A model generated the notes under the pieces. The model worked only from the letters and a program-made list of their open reading frames with translations, was not told the origin of the DNA and did no database searches. Shown piece after piece: positions 59,484 through 64,000 of a DNA stretch of 64,000 nt. Location: the NCBI RefSeq assembly GCF_026236535.1, contig NZ_JAHTMW010000013.1, positions 186,001 to 250,000 of the forward strand. The letters run 5' to 3'. Every line of letters starts with the position of its first letter. Position 1 is the first letter of the stretch. The stretch is from Streptomyces sp. SKN60. Lineage in GTDB: Bacteria > Actinomycetota > Actinomycetes > Streptomycetales > Streptomycetaceae. The translations under genes and the position numbers were made by a program.

Positions 59484-62400
59484 ATGGCGCTCTTAGCAAA
59501 CCTCGCCTCCACCCCCATCGCCGTCATCGGCCTCGGGTGCCGGTTCCCGGGCGCGGACGGGCCCGCGCAGTTCTGGGCCAATCTGCTGGCCGGGACGGAC
59601 TCGATCACCACGGTGCCCGCCGAGCGCTTCGACATCACGGCGGACTACGCGCCGCAGTCCGGCACCCTCGGCAAGACCGCCTCGCGCCACGGCGGCTTCA
59701 TCGACGACCCGTTCGCCTTCGACCACGCCTTCTTCGGCATCTCGCCCGCCGAGGCGAAGGCCGTCGACCCGCAGCAGCGGCTGCTCCTCCAGACCGCGTG
59801 GGAAGCCCTGGAACACGCCGGCATCCGCCCCTCCACGCTGGCCGGCACCCCCGCCGGCGTCTTCGTCGGACAGGCCACCGCCGAGTACGCGGAGGTCTCC
59901 GCGGGCCCCGGCGGCCCCAACATCCGCGACATGGCGGGCAGTCGGCTGCGCGCCGTGACCGCCGGCCGGCTCTCCTTCGCCCTCGACCTGCTCGGCCCCA
60001 GCGTCGTCCTGGACACCGCCTGCTCCTCCTCCCTGGTCGCGGTCCACCACGCCCGGCAGAGCCTGCTCACCGGCGAGTGCGACCTCGCCCTCGCCGCGGG
60101 CGTCAACCTCGTGCTCTCCAGCCACGATGCCATCGCCTACTCCCAGGGCGCCATGCTCTCCCCCGAGGGCCGCTGCCGCTTCGGCGCGGCCGACGCCGAC
60201 GGATTCGTCCGCAGCGACGGCGTCGGCGTGGTCGTCCTCAAGCGCCTCGCGGACGCCGAGCGTGACGGCGACCCCGTCCTGGCCACCCTCCTCGGCAGCG
60301 CCGTCACCAACGACGGGCGCGGCAGCGGACTGCTCCTCCAGCCCGCGGTCAGCGGCCAGGTCGCGATGCTCCGGGCGGCGTGCCGCGCCGCCGGGATCAC
60401 CCCCGACCGCCTCGACTACGTCGAGTCCCACGGCACCGGCACCGCGGTCGGCGACGCCGTCGAACTGCGCGCCCTCGCCGAGGCGACCGGACGGCCGGCC
60501 GAACGGCCGCTGCCCACCGGCTCGGTGAAGACCAACATCGGGCACACCGAGTCGGCCGCCGGGATCGCCGGACTGATCAAGGCCGTCCTCATCGCCCGGC
60601 ACGGCGTCGTCCCCGCCTCGCTGCACTGCTCCACCGAGAACCCGGTGATCGCCGACGAAGGACTCCACGTCCGCGTGGTCACCCGCACCACCGAACTGCC
60701 GCGCGCCGGCGCGGACGCCAGGATCGGCGTCAGCTCCTTCGGCATCTCCGGCACCAACGCGCACGTCGTGGTCGGCTCCCACCGGCCCGCACCCGCCACC
60801 GCACCGCCGGCGGCCACCCCGCAGACCGCTCCGACCGCGGCGGGGGCTGCCGGAGCGGAACAGCTGCTGGTCCTCAGCGCCCGGTCGGAGCGCTCGCTCG
60901 CCCGCCTCGCCCGGTCCTGGGCCCGCTACCTCGACGGCCCCGGCCGCGACCGGCCGCTGCGCGAGCTGTGCGCCGCCGCGGCCCTGCGCAGGGACGCCCA
61001 TCCGCACCGGCTCTGGGTCCGCGGCGCCACCCACGCGGCCGTCGCCGAACGGCTGCGCACGCTGGCCGCCGGCGGCCAGGCGACCGGGAGCGGCAGCACC
61101 GGCGGCGGCATCGCCGAGGCCGGCTTCGGGGCGCCCCGCCGCACCGCCTTCGTCTTCCCCGGCCAGGGCTCCCAGTGGCTCGGCATGGGCCGCGGACTGC
61201 TCGACTCCTCCCCCGCCTTCCGGGCCACGCTGACCGAGTGCGACACCGCGATCCGGGCCGAACTCGGCTGGTCGCTGCTCGACCTGCTCACCACCGCCAC
61301 CGAACTGCCCACCGACATCGACCTGGTCCAGCCCGCGCTCTGGGCCGTCGGCGTCGGCCTCGCCGCCGCGCTGCGCGAGGCGGGCCTCGACCCGGACGTC
61401 TGCCTCGGCCACAGCATGGGCGAGATCGCCGCCTCCTGCGTGGCCGGTGCGCTGAGCCTGCGCGACGGCTGCGCGGTGATCTGCCGCCGCAGCCGGCTGA
61501 TGCGCCGGCTCGCCGGCCGCGGCGCCATGCTGGCCGTCGAGCTCGGCGCCGACGCGGCGCGCGAACTACTCGGCGAGCGGCCCGAGTTCGCCGGAGTGTG
61601 CGTCGCCGCGGAGAACTCCCCCTCGGCCACCGTGCTCGCCGGACCGCACGAGGCGCTCGCCGCCGTCACCGCGACCCTGGAGGGCCGCGACGTGCTCTGC
61701 CGCACCGTCCGGGTCGAAGTGGCCTCGCACTCCCCCGACATGGATCTGATCAGCGACGAACTGCTCGCCGCCCTCGCCGACCTGACCCCCGGTCCGGCCG
61801 CCGCCGGCCTCGTGTCCAGCGTGCTCGCCGCGCCGGTGCGCGGGGACGAACTCCTGCCCCAGTACTGGCAGGACAACCTGCGCAAGCCGGTCCGCTTCAC
61901 CGCGGCGGTACGGCTCCTGTGCACGGAGGAGACGCTGTTCCTGGAGGTCAGTCCGCACCCGGTGCTGACCGCGGCCGTCGACGAGACCCGCCGGTCCCTC
62001 GGCGCGGAGGGCGCGGAGGGCGGCGCGGCGCTCGCCACCCTGCGGCGCGACTGCGACGAGCCCGTCGCCCTCCTGGAGACCGTGGGCCGGGCCTTCGCCC
62101 ACGGCGCCCGGGTGGACTGGACCCGGTGGTACGGGTACGGGGACGGCGCCGCGCCCGCGATGCCGGAGGACCTCCCGACGTACGCCTGGGACTGCGACGC
62201 GCTCCGCCACCCGGCCGCCCCGGCCGGCGGCAGCACGACGACCCGCCCCGCCCGTCCGGCCGGGCCGTACGTCCGCGAGGACGCCCTCGCCGACTGGGGC
62301 ATCACCGGCTGGGACACCGGGGTGGACGTGCGCGGCCTCAGACCGGTGCTGCCCTCGGTGTACCTGGCGGCGATGCTCGACACCGCCCGCGCCGCCACCG

Positions 62401-63476
62401 GTGAAAGCACCGGGATCGCGCTGACCGGGGTCCGGCTCGGCGAGACCCCCCTCACCCTCGACGACCTGCCCGCGGCCGTCCTGCGAGTGACCGTCGAGAG
62501 CCCCGGCCCCGACGGAGTGCGGCGGGTGCGCGCCGAGGCCCGGCGCACCCCGGACGCCCCGCCGGAGCTGTGCGCCGAGGCCACCGTGCGGCCCGCCGGG
62601 GCCGGTGCCGCGCAGCCGTACGACCGGCGCGCCCTGCTCGACCGCACGCTCGCCCGCCGGCTCGGCTACTGCCGGGCCGAGGACTTCTTCGCGCTGGCCG
62701 AGGAGCTCGGCTTCGGCATCGACGAGGAGCTGCGGGCCGTACGGCACGTCTGGCGCCGCGGCGGCCAGGCCGTCGCCCGGCTGCGCCGTACGCCCGGAGC
62801 CGGGGCGGGCGGCCCCGACGCCGCCTCCTGGGAGTCGGGCCTGCTGACCCTGCTGGCCGCCTACCGGCCCGGTACCGCGTACGTGCCCACCGGCTTCGGC
62901 TCGGTACGGGTGCACGCCGACCCGGGCGAGGAGTTCTGGGCGCTGTGCCGGGTCCGCCCGGCCAGGGGCCAGGACCGGGCGCACGGCGACGTCCTGCTCC
63001 TGGACCCCGACGGATGCGTGCTCGCGGAGTTCCTCGGCGTCGAACTCCAGGCCCTGCCCGGCCACCGGGCGCACCCCCTCGCGGCGCTCGGCGCCCGGCT
63101 GCTGCCGCGGCCCCGTGAGGCGTACGAGGCGCGGGCGCAGGCCCCGCAGTCCCGGGCCCCCCTGGCCCGCATCCCGGCCCAGCGCACCGCCGCCCAGCGC
63201 ACCCGCGAGCAGGCTGCCCCGGAGCGCCCGGAGCCCCCGGCGCACCCGAACGGCGCCGTGACCGCGGCCGAGGCCCTGGTGCGGCGGGTTGCCGACCTCC
63301 TGGAGATCCCCGAGGACCGGCTCGACCACCGGCGCCCGCTGCGCGAGATGGGCCTGGACTCGCTGATGGCGACCCGGCTGCGCACCGAACTGCGTTCGGA
63401 CTTCGGGCTCGACCTCACGGCGGGCCGGCTGCTCGGCCCGGAGAGCCTGCACCGGATCCTCGCGACGATCGGCTGA
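59484..63476 (+). CDS. Iterative-type I polyketide synthase: KS-AT-degenerate DH-ACP, no KR
   Basis: A 1330-residue single-module PKS. KS: residues about 9-430, with Cys180 (DTACSSS), His316 (ESHGTGT) and His354 (NIGHTES). AT: about 550-860, with Ser644 in GHSMGE and His749 in VASHSP. Residues about 920-1180 are DH-like, but the usual HxxxGxxxxP reads VDVRGLRPVLP (residues 947-957) and lacks His; the later DxxxQ motif is also not clear. ACP: Ser1293 in GLDSL. No KR, ER, MT or TE is present. The size and order resemble bacterial orsellinic-acid synthases (AviM/CalO5 type). The start could be TTG five codons upstream; neither has a strong ribosome site. Confidence 0.92.
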   Translation: MALLANLASTPIAVIGLGCRFPGADGPAQFWANLLAGTDSITTVPAERFDITADYAPQSGTLGKTASRHGGFIDDPFAFDHAFFGISPAEAKAVDPQQRLLLQTAWEALEHAGIRPSTLAGTPAGVFVGQATAEYAEVSAGPGGPNIRDMAGSRLRAVTAGRLSFALDLLGPSVVLDTACSSSLVAVHHARQSLLTGECDLALAAGVNLVLSSHDAIAYSQGAMLSPEGRCRFGAADADGFVRSDGVGVVVLKRLADAERDGDPVLATLLGSAVTNDGRGSGLLLQPAVSGQVAMLRAACRAAGITPDRLDYVESHGTGTAVGDAVELRALAEATGRPAERPLPTGSVKTNIGHTESAAGIAGLIKAVLIARHGVVPASLHCSTENPVIADEGLHVRVVTRTTELPRAGADARIGVSSFGISGTNAHVVVGSHRPAPATAPPAATPQTAPTAAGAAGAEQLLVLSARSERSLARLARSWARYLDGPGRDRPLRELCAAAALRRDAHPHRLWVRGATHAAVAERLRTLAAGGQATGSGSTGGGIAEAGFGAPRRTAFVFPGQGSQWLGMGRGLLDSSPAFRATLTECDTAIRAELGWSLLDLLTTATELPTDIDLVQPALWAVGVGLAAALREAGLDPDVCLGHSMGEIAASCVAGALSLRDGCAVICRRSRLMRRLAGRGAMLAVELGADAARELLGERPEFAGVCVAAENSPSATVLAGPHEALAAVTATLEGRDVLCRTVRVEVASHSPDMDLISDELLAALADLTPGPAAAGLVSSVLAAPVRGDELLPQYWQDNLRKPVRFTAAVRLLCTEETLFLEVSPHPVLTAAVDETRRSLGAEGAEGGAALATLRRDCDEPVALLETVGRAFAHGARVDWTRWYGYGDGAAPAMPEDLPTYAWDCDALRHPAAPAGGSTTTRPARPAGPYVREDALADWGITGWDTGVDVRGLRPVLPSVYLAAMLDTARAATGESTGIALTGVRLGETPLTLDDLPAAVLRVTVESPGPDGVRRVRAEARRTPDAPPELCAEATVRPAGAGAAQPYDRRALLDRTLARRLGYCRAEDFFALAEELGFGIDEELRAVRHVWRRGGQAVARLRRTPGAGAGGPDAASWESGLLTLLAAYRPGTAYVPTGFGSVRVHADPGEEFWALCRVRPARGQDRAHGDVLLLDPDGCVLAEFLGVELQALPGHRAHPLAALGARLLPRPREAYEARAQAPQSRAPLARIPAQRTAAQRTREQAAPERPEPPAHPNGAVTAAEALVRRVADLLEIPEDRLDHRRPLREMGLDSLMATRLRTELRSDFGLDLTAGRLLGPESLHRILATIG

Positions 63477-63502
63477 CTCCCTCACACAGCCGGCTTCATC
63501 GG

Positions 63503-63534
63503 CCGGACCGGCGGGACGGAGTCCGCCGGTCCGG
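63503..63534 (+). terminator. Terminator after the PKS gene
   Basis: A 12-bp perfect stem, ccggaccggcgg with ccgccggtccgg, with an 8-base loop. Confidence 0.82.
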
Positions 63535-63560
63535 TTCGGCGGCCGAATATGGCCTACGTA

Positions 63561-63587
63561 TTAACTTTGACTTCGAGTCATAGTTAA
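63561..63587. promoter_or_regulatory. Palindromic operator before the second TetR gene
   Basis: ttaactttgact and agtcatagttaa (11 of 12 positions inverted) flank tcg. It sits in a distinctly AT-rich stretch 68 bp before the GTG, a typical autoregulatory TetR operator. A half-site-like gtcaaagtt occurs at 59386, in front of the PKS gene. Confidence 0.78.
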
Positions 63588-63655
63588 ACTTTGGTCCATC
63601 AACCAGGACCGAGGGGAGCGGGCCTGATCGGCTGACGAACAGATCGGAGTAGCGC

Positions 63656-64000
63656 GTGAGCCCGACAGAAGCGCCCACGAACCGCCAGGGCGCGGCCCCC
63701 CTGGGCCGGCGGGAACGCAACAAGCTCAGGGTCAAGGAGCGGCTGTACAGCTCCGCCATCACCCTCTTCGCGGAGCAGGGCTACGACGAGACCTCCATCG
63801 ACGAGATCGTGGAGCGCGCCGACGTCGCACGGGGGACGTTCTTCAACTACTTCCAGCGCAAGGAAGACCTCCTCGGCGCCTGGGGAGAGAAGCGGCGCGA
63901 CGCCCTGCTCGCCACGCTGGCCGCCGACGGCTGCGGCGCGGACTCGGCCGTCGGGCAGCTGCGCCACTGCATGACCACCCTCAGCCGGATCAACGAGGGA
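63656..64000 (+). CDS. TetR-family transcriptional regulator (partial, cut by the window edge)
   Basis: The first 115 codons are present. GTG at 63656 has GGAG 7 bases before it. RVKERLYSSAITLFAEQGYDETSIDEIVERADVARGTFFNYFQRKEDLL is the DNA-binding domain, closely similar to that encoded at 58674, and the match continues into the next helices (LRHCMTTLSRINEG against LRACMSTLGDLNEE). A 27-bp palindrome lies upstream. Confidence 0.9.
   Translation, partial: MSPTEAPTNRQGAAPLGRRERNKLRVKERLYSSAITLFAEQGYDETSIDEIVERADVARGTFFNYFQRKEDLLGAWGEKRRDALLATLAADGCGADSAVGQLRHCMTTLSRINEG

Overview
The window is chromosomal DNA of a Streptomyces-type actinomycete. Every gene shows strongly biased G/C third positions, GTG starts are common, and the gene set (class I lysyl-tRNA synthetase, DUF3558 lipoproteins, DUF2637 protein, ResB/CcsB cytochrome c maturation, amino-group carrier proteins) is typical of the genus. 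No tRNA, rRNA, CRISPR array or transposase was seen.

Layout. 1-2.4 kb: the 3' end of one gene, then a VOC (glyoxalase-fold) gene enclosed by a roughly 380-bp inverted repeat and degenerate noncoding repeats. 2.4-9.5 kb: a secreted protein, a deaminase/oxygenase group, a P-loop ATPase paired with a membrane-anchored periplasmic-binding-type protein, and an SRPBCC protein. 9.5-17.2 kb: the System II cytochrome c maturation operon (ResA-like, CcdA, ResB, CcsB), a Tat-type deacetylase lipoprotein, and hemL with a phosphoglycerate-mutase-like gene, so haem synthesis and cytochrome assembly lie together. 17.4-24 kb: an accessory block with a very large kinase-like protein and a membrane-anchored SMODS-associated-type NUDIX protein (possible defence or conflict pair), then an amino-acid permease pseudogene. 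24-33.7 kb: ordinary small enzymes and regulators. 33.7-36 kb: a free-standing LAGLIDADG endonuclease beside the RNA ligase rtcB. 36-43 kb: lipoproteins, a DUF2637 protein, and the divergent lysS and argS genes with two DnaA-box-like 9-mers between them.

43.2-64 kb: a specialised-metabolite gene cluster that runs off the right edge. A tight minus-strand operon (57.5 to 47.5 kb) encodes a homocitrate-synthase-like enzyme, a LysW-like amino-group carrier protein (AmCP), a LysX-like ligase, an ArgC-like reductase, an ArgB-like kinase, a class I glutamine amidotransferase-like protein, an amino-acid dehydrogenase, an AMP-dependent ligase, an aminotransferase and a fumarylacetoacetase-fold enzyme. 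To its left are a maleate-isomerase-like protein, two SDRs, an MFS exporter and a MerR regulator that appears to control the exporter and one SDR through twin MerR-type promoters. To its right are an atypical OmpR-type response regulator, two paralogous TetR regulators and an iterative-type polyketide synthase (KS-AT-degenerate DH-ACP, no KR). Inference: a carrier-protein-bound unusual amino acid is joined to an aromatic or short polyketide acyl group. The carrier ends in Gln where the canonical family ends in Glu.
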